From the NCBI RefSeq assembly GCF_900105945.1, contig NZ_FNSO01000004.1, forward strand, positions 6,638,001-6,702,000: a stretch of DNA of 64,000 nt, given 5' to 3'. The DNA comes from Amycolatopsis tolypomycina (GTDB lineage Bacteria; Actinomycetota; Actinomycetes; Mycobacteriales; Pseudonocardiaceae). A model generated the notes under the pieces. That model ran no database searches and was not told the origin of the DNA. It saw only the letters and a list, made by a program, of their open reading frames with translations. This document shows, one piece after another, positions 1 through 8,900 of the stretch. The position numbers and the translations under genes were made by a program. Positions within the stretch are counted from its first letter, which is position 1, and each line of letters begins with the position of its first letter.

Positions 1-13
1 GTCGACCTCTCGA

Positions 14-1120
14 TCACGGGTTGGCCAGGGACTCCAGGCGGGTTGCGGCCTCTTCCGCGCCGCCCGCGGCCTCGAACGACTCGCGGATCCGCGCCGCCCC
101 GTCCGCGAAGTCCGGAGCCGACTCGATCGCCGTGCGGATGTCCGCCGCCTTCGCGCGGTCGAACCGGAGCCGGACTCCCGCGCCCGCCGCCACCACTTGC
201 TGGGCCAGCATCGACTGGTCGTCCCGGATCGGGGCCACCACCAGCGGTACCCCCGCCGCCAGTGCTTCGCACACCGTGTTGTGGCCGCCGTGGCAGACGA
301 CCACCGATGCCCGCGCGAACACCGCCACCTGCGGGATCCGCCTGGCCAGCCCGACGGTTCCGCTCACCAGCGCCCCGGACGGATCCACCACCAGGCCCTG
401 GACCGCGGGCATCGCCGCCAGGGCGTCGAGGCTCTCGGCCAGGAACCGCCCGCCCGCAGCGGCATTCGACGTCCCCAGGGTGACCACGACCAGCGGCCGA
501 TCGTCCACAGGGGACCACTCGCCGGCCGCGGGAGCCGGCACCGGCCCGACATACGCCACCGGCCACCGGGAGTCCCCGGCCAGCGCCCGGGTCGTGAACG
601 CCAGCACCAGGTGCGGCGAAAACCGCAGGTCACCGACCACCACGCCGTGCCGGGCCCGCAGCCCCGCCTGCAGCTGCGCGACCCAGGACGCGATCTTGGG
701 CAGCGCCCCCAGCGGGTCGGCCAGCTCGGTGGACGTCGACGCCGAGGTCGCCCACGGCAGGCCACACCGCGCAGCCACCAGTGCCCCCGCCATCGCCTGC
801 TGGTCGACGACCACGACGTCCGGCGCGAACGCCGTCACGGCCGCGGCCACGCCCGGCACCATCGCGTCGGCCAGCGGCACCAGGTACGACTCCCACAGGT
901 ACTTCAGCGCGGCGAACCCGCGCAGCCCCGGCGGGCGCAGGGCCACCGCGAACGGGCCCGAATCCCCAGCCGGGAACACGCGGCCGGAGACCAAAGTGGA
1001 CAGTTCCGGGCACGGACCGCACCAGGCGACGGAGTGACCCCGCCGCACCAACGCGGCCGCCACCCCGCGCAGCGGCGCCACGTGCCCGGCCAGCGGTGGC
1101 ACGACCAGCAGGAACCTCAC
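14..1120 (-). CDS. UGT-type glycosyltransferase (GT-B fold) of the PUFA-like cluster
   Basis: Predicted cytoplasmic enzyme of 368 residues that would transfer a sugar from an NDP-sugar to the lipid or polyketide made by the adjacent synthase. The N-terminus (RFLLVVPPLAGHVAPL) is typical of macrolide-type GT1 enzymes, and the donor-binding signature HGGHNTVCEALAAGVPLVV lies around residues 277-297. The start is the GTG at 1118-1120, which overlaps the stop of the upstream hydrolase as GTGA; a longer open frame upstream has no homologous sequence. It is the last gene of the five-gene operon inside the window. Sugar donor and acceptor are unknown; a role in making a glycolipid is inferred from position only. 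Confidence 0.86.
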   Translation of the reverse strand: MRFLLVVPPLAGHVAPLRGVAAALVRRGHSVAWCGPCPELSTLVSGRVFPAGDSGPFAVALRPPGLRGFAALKYLWESYLVPLADAMVPGVAAAVTAFAPDVVVVDQQAMAGALVAARCGLPWATSASTSTELADPLGALPKIASWVAQLQAGLRARHGVVVGDLRFSPHLVLAFTTRALAGDSRWPVAYVGPVPAPAAGEWSPVDDRPLVVVTLGTSNAAAGGRFLAESLDALAAMPAVQGLVVDPSGALVSGTVGLARRIPQVAVFARASVVVCHGGHNTVCEALAAGVPLVVAPIRDDQSMLAQQVVAAGAGVRLRFDRAKAADIRTAIESAPDFADGAARIRESFEAAGGAEEAATRLESLANP

Positions 1121-1884
1121 GCCGCGTGCCGTTCGATCCACTTCAGCACCAGCTCGCGCACCTCCCGGTGCTGCTCCACCAGCACCGAGTGCCCCTGTCC
1201 CTCGAACACGTGCAGCTCGCCGTTCGGCAGCAGCGACGTCAGCGCTTCGAGGTCGTCGGCCTGGTAGCCGTGGCTGCCCAGGATGGACAGCACCGGGCAG
1301 CCGATCGCCGCGACCTGCTCCCAGGTGAGCAGCGGCCCGAGCGGCACCTCTTCGGCCATCGACGTCGACGTGATCCGCTCCGCCGCCAGCCGCGCGAGCC
1401 GCCGGTGGTGCGCACTGAAGTTCGCCTCGATCCAGGCGAAGCTCTCCTCCACCTGCAGGAACCGCACGGTGTGCGCGAGGATCGCGCTCATCTTCTCCGC
1501 CCACACCTCGGTCGCCGGCTCCGACTCGATGCACACGATGCTGCGGACCCGGGACGGGCAAGCGACGGCGTAGCTGTAGGCCAGCGTGCCGCCGAAGCTG
1601 TTGCCCACCAGGTGCACCGGCCGGTCGACGCCGAGCTGCCGCAGCAGGTCGTCGAGGTCGGCGACGAAGTCCCCGAGCGTGTAGCCGCGCTCCGGCCGCT
1701 CGGTCTTGCCGTGCCCGCGCAGGTCGTAGCTGATCACGTCGATGCCGGCGGCCGCGACCGGCGGCGCCAGCGTGAGGTAGAAGCTCGCCAGGCTGTCGGT
1801 GCCCATGCCGTGCAGGAACACCACGGTTTCGGTGCCGCCGGCGGGCACGAGCTGCACGTTCGTGCGCAGCCCGTTGACGGTCAT
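1117..1884 (-). CDS. Alpha/beta hydrolase
   Basis: Protein of 255 residues with the alpha/beta hydrolase fold: oxyanion motif FLHGMG near residue 25, nucleophile elbow GNSFGG with Ser96, and a C-terminal GQGHS histidine near residue 234. No signal peptide is seen, so it should act in the cytoplasm. The ATG at 1882-1884 overlaps the ACP stop as ATGA and is preferred to the in-frame GTG at 1891-1893. Between an ACP and a glycosyltransferase, the likely job is to release the finished chain from the carrier protein as a thioesterase, or to edit it. That role is inferred; an esterase acting on the final product is an alternative. Confidence 0.85.
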   Translation of the reverse strand: MTVNGLRTNVQLVPAGGTETVVFLHGMGTDSLASFYLTLAPPVAAAGIDVISYDLRGHGKTERPERGYTLGDFVADLDDLLRQLGVDRPVHLVGNSFGGTLAYSYAVACPSRVRSIVCIESEPATEVWAEKMSAILAHTVRFLQVEESFAWIEANFSAHHRRLARLAAERITSTSMAEEVPLGPLLTWEQVAAIGCPVLSILGSHGYQADDLEALTSLLPNGELHVFEGQGHSVLVEQHREVRELVLKWIERHAA

Positions 1885-2165
1885 CGTGGGCACGTGCGCT
1901 CCCCCACGAACCGGGCGATGTCGCCGACGGTCAGGCCGATGACGTCGTCGAGGTCCTTCTCCGCCAGGTACTCGGCGAGGTTGACGGCCGGCCCGAAGTG
2001 CTCGGCGAGGATGCTCGCGAAGGTCACCAGGTCGATGCTCTCCAGCTGCAGGTCATCGTGGAACGTCGTGCCGGGCGTGATCTCGACGCCGAGGACTTCG
2101 GCGTCGCCGACGAGCTCGGCGAGCAGCTCGGCGACGACGTCGAACGTGGTGGACGCGATGGTCAT
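1881..2165 (-). CDS. Free-standing acyl carrier protein
   Basis: A 94-residue carrier protein. The sequence DLQLESIDLVTF contains the phosphopantetheine attachment site, Ser43, within an LESID motif. Its ATG (2163-2165) overlaps the stop of the upstream KS-AT-DH gene as ATGA, and its TGA overlaps the next gene in the same way, so translation of the operon is likely coupled. A second, discrete ACP besides the one inside the large synthase suggests that the chain is handed to a separate partner, perhaps the hydrolase or glycosyltransferase. Attachment of the cofactor would need a phosphopantetheinyl transferase. Confidence 0.9.
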   Translation of the reverse strand: MTIASTTFDVVAELLAELVGDAEVLGVEITPGTTFHDDLQLESIDLVTFASILAEHFGPAVNLAEYLAEKDLDDVIGLTVGDIARFVGERTCPR

Positions 2166-5100
2166 TTCGTGCTCCTGACGTGGGCGATGGCGGTGTCGCC
2201 GTCCAGCTCGACCGGAACGGCGAAGCGCGGCAGGTCCCGGTGCCGTCCGGACACCGTGCCGTCGTCGTGGACGCGGATTTCCGCCGGGTAGACGGGTTCG
2301 CCGAGCCGGGCGCGGACGGCGTCCTTGACGGCGATCCGCCGCAGCAGCCAGCCGCGCTGCTGGCGCGGCGGGACGGCGGCGAACTCGGCGCGTTCGGACG
2401 CGCTGAGGTAGATCCCGGCGTAGATGTCCCGCGCGGCGACCGTCGGCCAGCGGTCGGTGACGGCGACCGAGCCGTCGTCCCGCCGCTCGCCCAGCAGGTG
2501 CTCCGCCGGAAAGGCGTAGACGCGGTGGGCCGCGCGGTCGCAGGGGAACCGGACGTCCCGCCAGCGCTCGACACTCGCCAGCACCCGGCCGTCGCGGACC
2601 AGCTCGGCGTCCATCTCGAGGACGTCCGGCCGCGGCAGCCGGATCCGCACCAGGCACTCCAGCCGCGTGCCGGGTGCCGGTTCGGGGCCGTGCCACCGCA
2701 CCCGGCCGATCGAGCGCGGGAAGGCGAGCAGGTCGTCGGCTCGGGAGGCCATCAGCCAGCAGCCGAGCAGCTGGCCGACGTTGTCGAGCAGCCCGCCGGG
2801 CGCGGCCGGGACGACCAGTTCGCCGCGGACGTGCTGCTCGCCGAGCCCGCTCAGCCGGTAAAGGCCCTGGTAGGCCGGGCCGTGGAACATCTCCCGCCGC
2901 GCGTAGATCTCGGCCGCGGTCAGCGGCGGCGCGGTCTCCGGCCCGGGCACCGCGGTCCGCGGCGGTGGTGGTGGCGCGAACGCGCCCAGCTCGACGGTCA
3001 GCAGCGCGTACGGTCCTATTTCGACGGTGACATCAGAGCCCTCGCGGCTCATCGACAGCGGCACCCGCTGCGCCGGGGCCGCGATCAGCCAGCGCGAGAA
3101 CACCGCGTCCCGCACCGCGACCGCCGTCGTGCCCGGCCAGGTGCGCTCGACGGCCCGGCAGGCGAGGTCGACCAGGGTCGTCGCGGGCACCACCGGCCGG
3201 AAGTCGGACTCGTCGGGCCAGTCGTCGCGCTGCCGGAAGAACCGGTGGTCGCGCAGGTACGGCATGGCCGCCAGCGAGACATCCACGGTGGACTCGACCC
3301 GGCGCCGGGCGGCCGCGACGACGTCCGCCGCGGCCTGCCGGGTTTCGGTGAGCAACGCGGTGAACTCGGCGACGATCGGGTCCGTGACCGCGGCGGGTTC
3401 GTCGAGCAGGCCGCGGGCGGATTCCCCCAGCGACAGCAGCGGGTTCCCGCTGGTGAGCCGGATCCGGCGCGGTTCCAGCGCCGCGAAGTCCGGGTCGCCG
3501 CCCTCGGTCCACAGCGCGGTCGCGAGCCGGCGCAGCTGGGCGAGCCCGGGCCGGGTGCCGGACGCGGCCGCGACGACCAGGTGCCGCCGCTCGCCCAGCG
3601 TGTCGGTGACGAACGAGCCGAGCTGCCCGGCGCCCACCTGCACGAAAACCCGGAACCCGGCGTCGAACATCGCCTCGGTCAGCTCCCGGAACCGGACCGG
3701 GCGCAGCAGGTGGTCGAGGTAGAGCCGGCGGACGTCGTCCGGGTCCGCCGGGTACGGCCGCGCGGTCGTCGCCGACCACACCGGCAGCCGCGGTGCCCGC
3801 AGGTCCAGGTCCGCGACGAGCCGGGCGAAGGGCGCGAGGTGCGGCGCCATCAGCGGGGTGTGGAACCCGGACCGGAACGGCAGGGTCGTGGCGACGATCC
3901 CGGCACCGCGGCAGGTGGCCGCGAAGTCCGCGACGGCGTCCGGCGGCCCGCACACGATCGTCTGCCGCGCCGCGTTCTCGTGGGAAACGACCAGGTCGGC
4001 GGGCAGCAGCCCGGCCACGCGCGCCGCGGGGGCGCCGAGCACGAGGTAGTCGGCCTCGGGCAGCTCGAAGCCGTCCGGCCAGTACCGCGTCAGGGCGTCC
4101 GGCACCGCGGTGTACATCCCGGCGGCCTGCATCGCGGTCCACTCCCCGACGCTGTGGCCGGCCAGCGCGTCCGGCCGGATCGCCAGCCGCCGCAGGACGT
4201 CGTCGAGCAGCAGCCCGGCCGCCGACACGCTCGTCGCGCGGTCGAGCACGCTCAACTCCGACCATTGTGGACGGTCGAGGCCGAAGTGCCTGGCCACGTC
4301 GTCGAGGCGCGGTTCGCCGCCGGCTTCGAGCCCGGGGTGGACGAACGCGGTCCGCCCGCCCGGCAGGAGGGGGTCGACGCTGCACCAGATGTCGCCGGCG
4401 CCGTGCCACGACCGGCCCTCGGCGGCCACCTTGGCGATCACCCGGCGCGCGGTCGCCCGCTTGCGCTCGTCCGGGCCGGCGATCGCGATCCGGCACGGGC
4501 CGTCACCCGGGCCCGGCCGGTCCAGCCGGTCGAGCAGCTCCTCCGGGGTGCGCGCGGCCAGGCGCAACACGCGTTCCGGCTCGTCCACGCGCACCCGCCG
4601 CTTCGGCGCCGGGTCGCCGGCTTCGAGGACGACGTGGGCGTTCACCCCGCCGAAGCCGAACGCGTTGACCGCGGCCACCCGCGGCAGCGCGCCCCACGGC
4701 TCGGCCTCGGCCAGCACCCGGAACCGGGTCTTGTCGAGGAGCGGGTTCGGGTCGGCGCAGTGCAGGGTCGGCGGCAGGACGCCGTGGTGCAGCGCAAGGG
4801 CCACCTTGACCAGCCCGGCGACCCCGGCGGCCGGCAGTGTGTGCCCGATCATCGACTTGACCGAGCCGATCACCGCGCGGGGCCCGTCCGCCGGGCCGAA
4901 GACGTCGGCGACGGTGGTCAGCTCGGCGGCGTCCCCGGCGGGGGTGGCGGTGCCGTGCGCTTCGAGCAGGCCGATCTCCGCGGGATCCCGGCCGGCCCAG
5001 GCCCGGCGCAGGGCGAGGGTCTGGCCGGCGACGGACGGGCTGAGCAGGCTCGCGCCCCGCCCGTCGCTCGACGTGCCGACGCCGCGGATCACCGCGTACA

Positions 5101-5938
5101 CGCGGTCGCCGTCGCGGCGGGCGTCGGCCAGCCGCTTGAGCACGACGATCGCGGTGCCCTCGCCGAGCAGCATGCCGTCGGCCTGCCGGGACAGCGGGCT
5201 GATCCGCCGGCTCGGCGACAGCGCGCCGAGGTGGGTGAACAGCGACCACAGCGTGTCGTCCTGCGTCTGGTGCGCGCCACCGGCGAGGACGACGTCGCAG
5301 CGGCCGCGGCTCAGCTCGCCGATCGCCTGGTCGACGGCGACCAGCGAAGACGCGCAGGCGGCGTCCACTGTGTACGCCGGGCCGCCGAGGTCGAGCCGGT
5401 TCGCCACGCGGGCGGCGGCGAGGTTCGGCACCAGCCCGGCGGCGGTCTCGGGCCGGAACTCGCCGAGCGGTTCGAGCAGCGCCGTCCGCAGCCGTTCGAG
5501 GACGGCGGGCCCGGCCGACGGCATCAGCTCGCCGACCGTGCGGGTGATCTGCCGGACGGTGCGGACCCGCTGGTCGAAGCCCCGCAGCCCGGGCGAGAGG
5601 TACCCGCCGCGGCCGAGCACGACGCCGATCCGCTCGGGATCGCCGAGCCGGCCGAGGCCACCGGCGTCGGCGACCGCGCGGAGGGCGACGGCCAGCGCCG
5701 TCAGCTGGTCGGGCTCGATGCCGGCCAGGGACGTCGGCGGGACGCCGTGGGCGACCGGGTCGAAGTCCAGGGTGTCCGCGGTGAAGCCGCCGCGGCGGTC
5801 GGGGAACTCCGGGTCCCGGTGGTGCGGCGGGGCTTCGGTGACGGCGTCGGTGCCGTCGACCAGGTTCTGCCAGTACTGGTCCACTGTGGACGCGCCGGGC
5901 AGGAACACGCCCATGCCGACGATGGCGACCGGGGTCAC
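2162..5938 (-). CDS. PUFA-like synthase subunit, KS-AT-DH with C-terminal extension
   Basis: A 1258-residue multidomain protein. KS occupies about residues 1-430 with active Cys195 (VDAACASS) and downstream EAHGTAT and GHTLPAAG histidine motifs, so it looks catalytic rather than a chain-length factor. AT follows with Ser596 in GHSVGEW and a GFHTPLM histidine motif; its usual N-terminal PGQGSQ is degenerate. The DH-like region has His898 (YLRDHRFF) and Asp1052 (LLDNVGQ). Residues about 1160-1258 (WLLRRIAVKDAVR from 1197) resemble the W-x-x-KEA helix of Sfp-type phosphopantetheinyl transferases. The GTG start at 5936-5938 overlaps the upstream stop as GTGA. It would supply dehydration and a second condensation unit to the upstream subunit. 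Confidence 0.87.
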   Translation of the reverse strand: MTPVAIVGMGVFLPGASTVDQYWQNLVDGTDAVTEAPPHHRDPEFPDRRGGFTADTLDFDPVAHGVPPTSLAGIEPDQLTALAVALRAVADAGGLGRLGDPERIGVVLGRGGYLSPGLRGFDQRVRTVRQITRTVGELMPSAGPAVLERLRTALLEPLGEFRPETAAGLVPNLAAARVANRLDLGGPAYTVDAACASSLVAVDQAIGELSRGRCDVVLAGGAHQTQDDTLWSLFTHLGALSPSRRISPLSRQADGMLLGEGTAIVVLKRLADARRDGDRVYAVIRGVGTSSDGRGASLLSPSVAGQTLALRRAWAGRDPAEIGLLEAHGTATPAGDAAELTTVADVFGPADGPRAVIGSVKSMIGHTLPAAGVAGLVKVALALHHGVLPPTLHCADPNPLLDKTRFRVLAEAEPWGALPRVAAVNAFGFGGVNAHVVLEAGDPAPKRRVRVDEPERVLRLAARTPEELLDRLDRPGPGDGPCRIAIAGPDERKRATARRVIAKVAAEGRSWHGAGDIWCSVDPLLPGGRTAFVHPGLEAGGEPRLDDVARHFGLDRPQWSELSVLDRATSVSAAGLLLDDVLRRLAIRPDALAGHSVGEWTAMQAAGMYTAVPDALTRYWPDGFELPEADYLVLGAPAARVAGLLPADLVVSHENAARQTIVCGPPDAVADFAATCRGAGIVATTLPFRSGFHTPLMAPHLAPFARLVADLDLRAPRLPVWSATTARPYPADPDDVRRLYLDHLLRPVRFRELTEAMFDAGFRVFVQVGAGQLGSFVTDTLGERRHLVVAAASGTRPGLAQLRRLATALWTEGGDPDFAALEPRRIRLTSGNPLLSLGESARGLLDEPAAVTDPIVAEFTALLTETRQAAADVVAAARRRVESTVDVSLAAMPYLRDHRFFRQRDDWPDESDFRPVVPATTLVDLACRAVERTWPGTTAVAVRDAVFSRWLIAAPAQRVPLSMSREGSDVTVEIGPYALLTVELGAFAPPPPPRTAVPGPETAPPLTAAEIYARREMFHGPAYQGLYRLSGLGEQHVRGELVVPAAPGGLLDNVGQLLGCWLMASRADDLLAFPRSIGRVRWHGPEPAPGTRLECLVRIRLPRPDVLEMDAELVRDGRVLASVERWRDVRFPCDRAAHRVYAFPAEHLLGERRDDGSVAVTDRWPTVAARDIYAGIYLSASERAEFAAVPPRQQRGWLLRRIAVKDAVRARLGEPVYPAEIRVHDDGTVSGRHRDLPRFAVPVELDGDTAIAHVRSTK

Positions 5939-8900
5939 CACAGCGACGCCGTGTACAGCACCGCACGGTCCGTGCCGTAGGCGAGTTCGCGCAGCAGGGC
6001 CGCGGTGGCTTCGGCCGGGTCGAGCAGGGCGACGTCGCGGCGTTCGTATTCGCGGGCCAGCTCCGGTGACACCATGCCGCCGTGGTTCGTTCCCGGCGCC
6101 CACGGTCCCCAGTGGACGGTCACGGCCCGGCCCGGCCAGGTCGTCCCGAGGGTTTCGAGTGCGTCGTTCGCGGCGGCGTAGTCGGTCTGGCCGCGGTTGC
6201 CGAGCACCGCGGCGATGCTGCCGAAGAACGCGACGAACCCGGGTTCGGTGTCGAGCGCGCCGAGCAGGGCGCGCGCACCGTCCACTTTGGTCTCCACGAC
6301 GGTCCGGAACGATCGCTCGTCCTTGTCCGCCATGAGCTTGTCGTCGATGACCCCGGCGGCGAAGACGACGCCGTCGACCCGGCCGCCGAGGTCCTTGACC
6401 AGCCGGTGCACGGCGTCGGCGTCTCGCACGTCGAGGGCGTGGTAGGTGGGGTCGCCGCCCGCGGCGCGGATCTCGTCGAGGGTGCGGCCGATCTCGCGCT
6501 GGGCCAGGACGGTCCGCACGCGGCGTTCGATCTCGGCAACCGAGCCGCCGCGGCCGGCCAGCACCGCGCGCATCGCCGCGGGGTCTTCGGGCAGGTCGTC
6601 CGGCTCGCCCGGCCACGGGGTCCGCCCGGCGAGTTCGAGCCGGCACCCGGAGGCGGCGAACGCGACCGCCGCGTGGGCGGTGATCCCGCGGGCGCCGCCG
6701 ACCAGCAGGACGACGGAGTCCGGGCCGAGGCCCAGCGCGGCGAGTTCGCCGCCACCCGGACCGGCGCCGGAGTAGGCGATCGACGGCAGGTCGGCCGGCC
6801 GCGGCTCGATCGTGAAGCGGCCGGCGTCGTCGTGGCCGACGACCGGGGGACCGTCGCTGAGGGCCTCGTCCACGAGGGTTTTCGCCACGTCCTGCGTGAC
6901 CTCGACGAGCCGCGTGCCGCCGTCGCGTTCCAGCGCGGCCGACCGCACCAGGCCCCGCAGCCCGGGGACGGCGTCCGGCTCCGCCGCCACGAGGACGGTC
7001 CCCCGCGCTGTTTTGAGCCGGGTGAACACGTCGGTGAGGTCGCGGGCGAACAGCACGGTGATGTCCGCGTCGGCTTCGACGACGTCGGCCCCGGCCGCGG
7101 CGAAGGCGGCTCGCACGGCGTCGTCCGGCGCGGCCACGGTCTTCCCGCGCAGCCGCCCGGGGTCGGGGTCGAGCGGCACGGGCACCCGTTCGAGCCGGTA
7201 CCGGCGCGGCGGGGCGGCCGCGGGTGGGGGTGTCAGCCAGTTTTCGAGGTGGGTGGCGAGGGCGCCGGCCGTGCGGTCGCGGCTGAGCTGGTCGGTGCGG
7301 TCGTCGGCGGGCAGGCCGAGGCGGGCCAGCAGGGTGCCGGCGATTTCGGTGCGTTTGATGGAGTCGATCGAGAGGTCGGCTTCGAGGTCGAGGTCGACGG
7401 CGATCATGTCGGCCGGGTAGCCGGTGCGTTCGCTGATCACGTCGATGACGGTGCTCATGACGTCGGCCGCCTCGGGTTCCTGCTGTTCGTGCTGTTCCGG
7501 TTCCTGCGGTTCCGGTGGGCCGATGACGACCGGAAGCGGCGCGGGCGCGCTGCCGAGGTAGCCGAGCATGACTTCCCGCTGGGCGGCGACGAGCTCGCGG
7601 GTGGTGCGCAGGAAGTCGACGATCGCCTGGTCGCGGCCGGGCGCGGGCTGGGTCATGGCGGTACTCCGGATTCGTCGGGCCGGGGGCAGGGCGGGGACGG
7701 CGGAGCCGGGCGCGCGGACGGACCGCCCGTCGACGGCCCAGGCGGTGGCGGACGGTGCGGGCGGCTTCGGCCGGACCAGCCGGTCGGTCCGGACGTCGAC
7801 ACCGGCGTCGGCGAGGGTCCTGAGCGCGGCGAGGAAGCTCGCGAGGTCGGGTCCGCAGGCGACGACGGTGTGCGGCCGGTCGCCGAGGATGTCCGTGACC
7901 AGTCGCGACAGGACCCGCCCGGGCCCGGCCTCGACGAAGACGCGGGCCCCGGCCGCGTACATGGCCTCGATCTGGTCGAGAAACCGCACGGGAGCGCCAA
8001 TTTGCGCGGCGAGTTCGCCGCGGACGTCGTCGTGGTAAGGCTGGGCGGTCCGGTTCGCCCACACGGGTTTCCGCGGCGTGTTGATCTTTTCTTTGTCGAG
8101 TGCCCGGGCGAAAACCTCGCCCGCACCGGCGACCAGCGGACTGTGGAAGGCACAGGCAACGGGGATCCGCTGCGCGCTGATGCCGGTTTCCCGGAGCCGC
8201 CGCACGGCGCGTTCGATCGCGGGCACAGGCCCGGACAGGACGACCTGTTCGGGAGCGTTGTGGTTGGCAACGACGACATCGGGACCGACGAGGGTGGCGG
8301 TGAGCGCATCCCGCGGCGCCTTGACGGCGGCCATCGTCCCGGGCCGGGCGACCTGGGCAATGGCTTGCGCCCGCGCCCGGCTGAGGCGAAGGAGGGTTCC
8401 GGTGTCGAAGGCGCCGGCAACGGAGAGGGCGACGAGTTCGCCGTAGCTGTGCCCGCCGAGGAAGTCGGGGTGGACACCGAGCTGCCCGAGCAGCCGGACG
8501 ACGGCGGTCTCGACGAGCCCGAGCGCAGGCTGGGCAACGCGCGTATCGGTGAGAGCGGCTTCTTGAGCAGCTGCGGCCTCGGGGGTGAAGGCCGTGGGCG
8601 GGAAGGCGACGGCGGCGACGGCGGGCGCGAGGCGGAGAAGTTCGGCGAGCTCGGGAAAGTGCACGAAGAGGTCGGCGAGCATGCCGGTGCGCTGGCTGCC
8701 CTGGCCGGGAAAGAGGAAGGCGACCTTGCCGGGATCGGTGGGGCCGGCCGCGCGAGGCTCGCCCGGCGCACCCTCGCCCCGGCCGGCCGGCTGCTTCTCC
8801 GCCACCGCGCGTTCCAGCTCGACCAGCGCCTCCTCCGCCGCCGGCGCCCAGTCCCGCAACCCGTGCCGGCGATCCGGAGCCACCGGCGCCGCCGCCAGGA

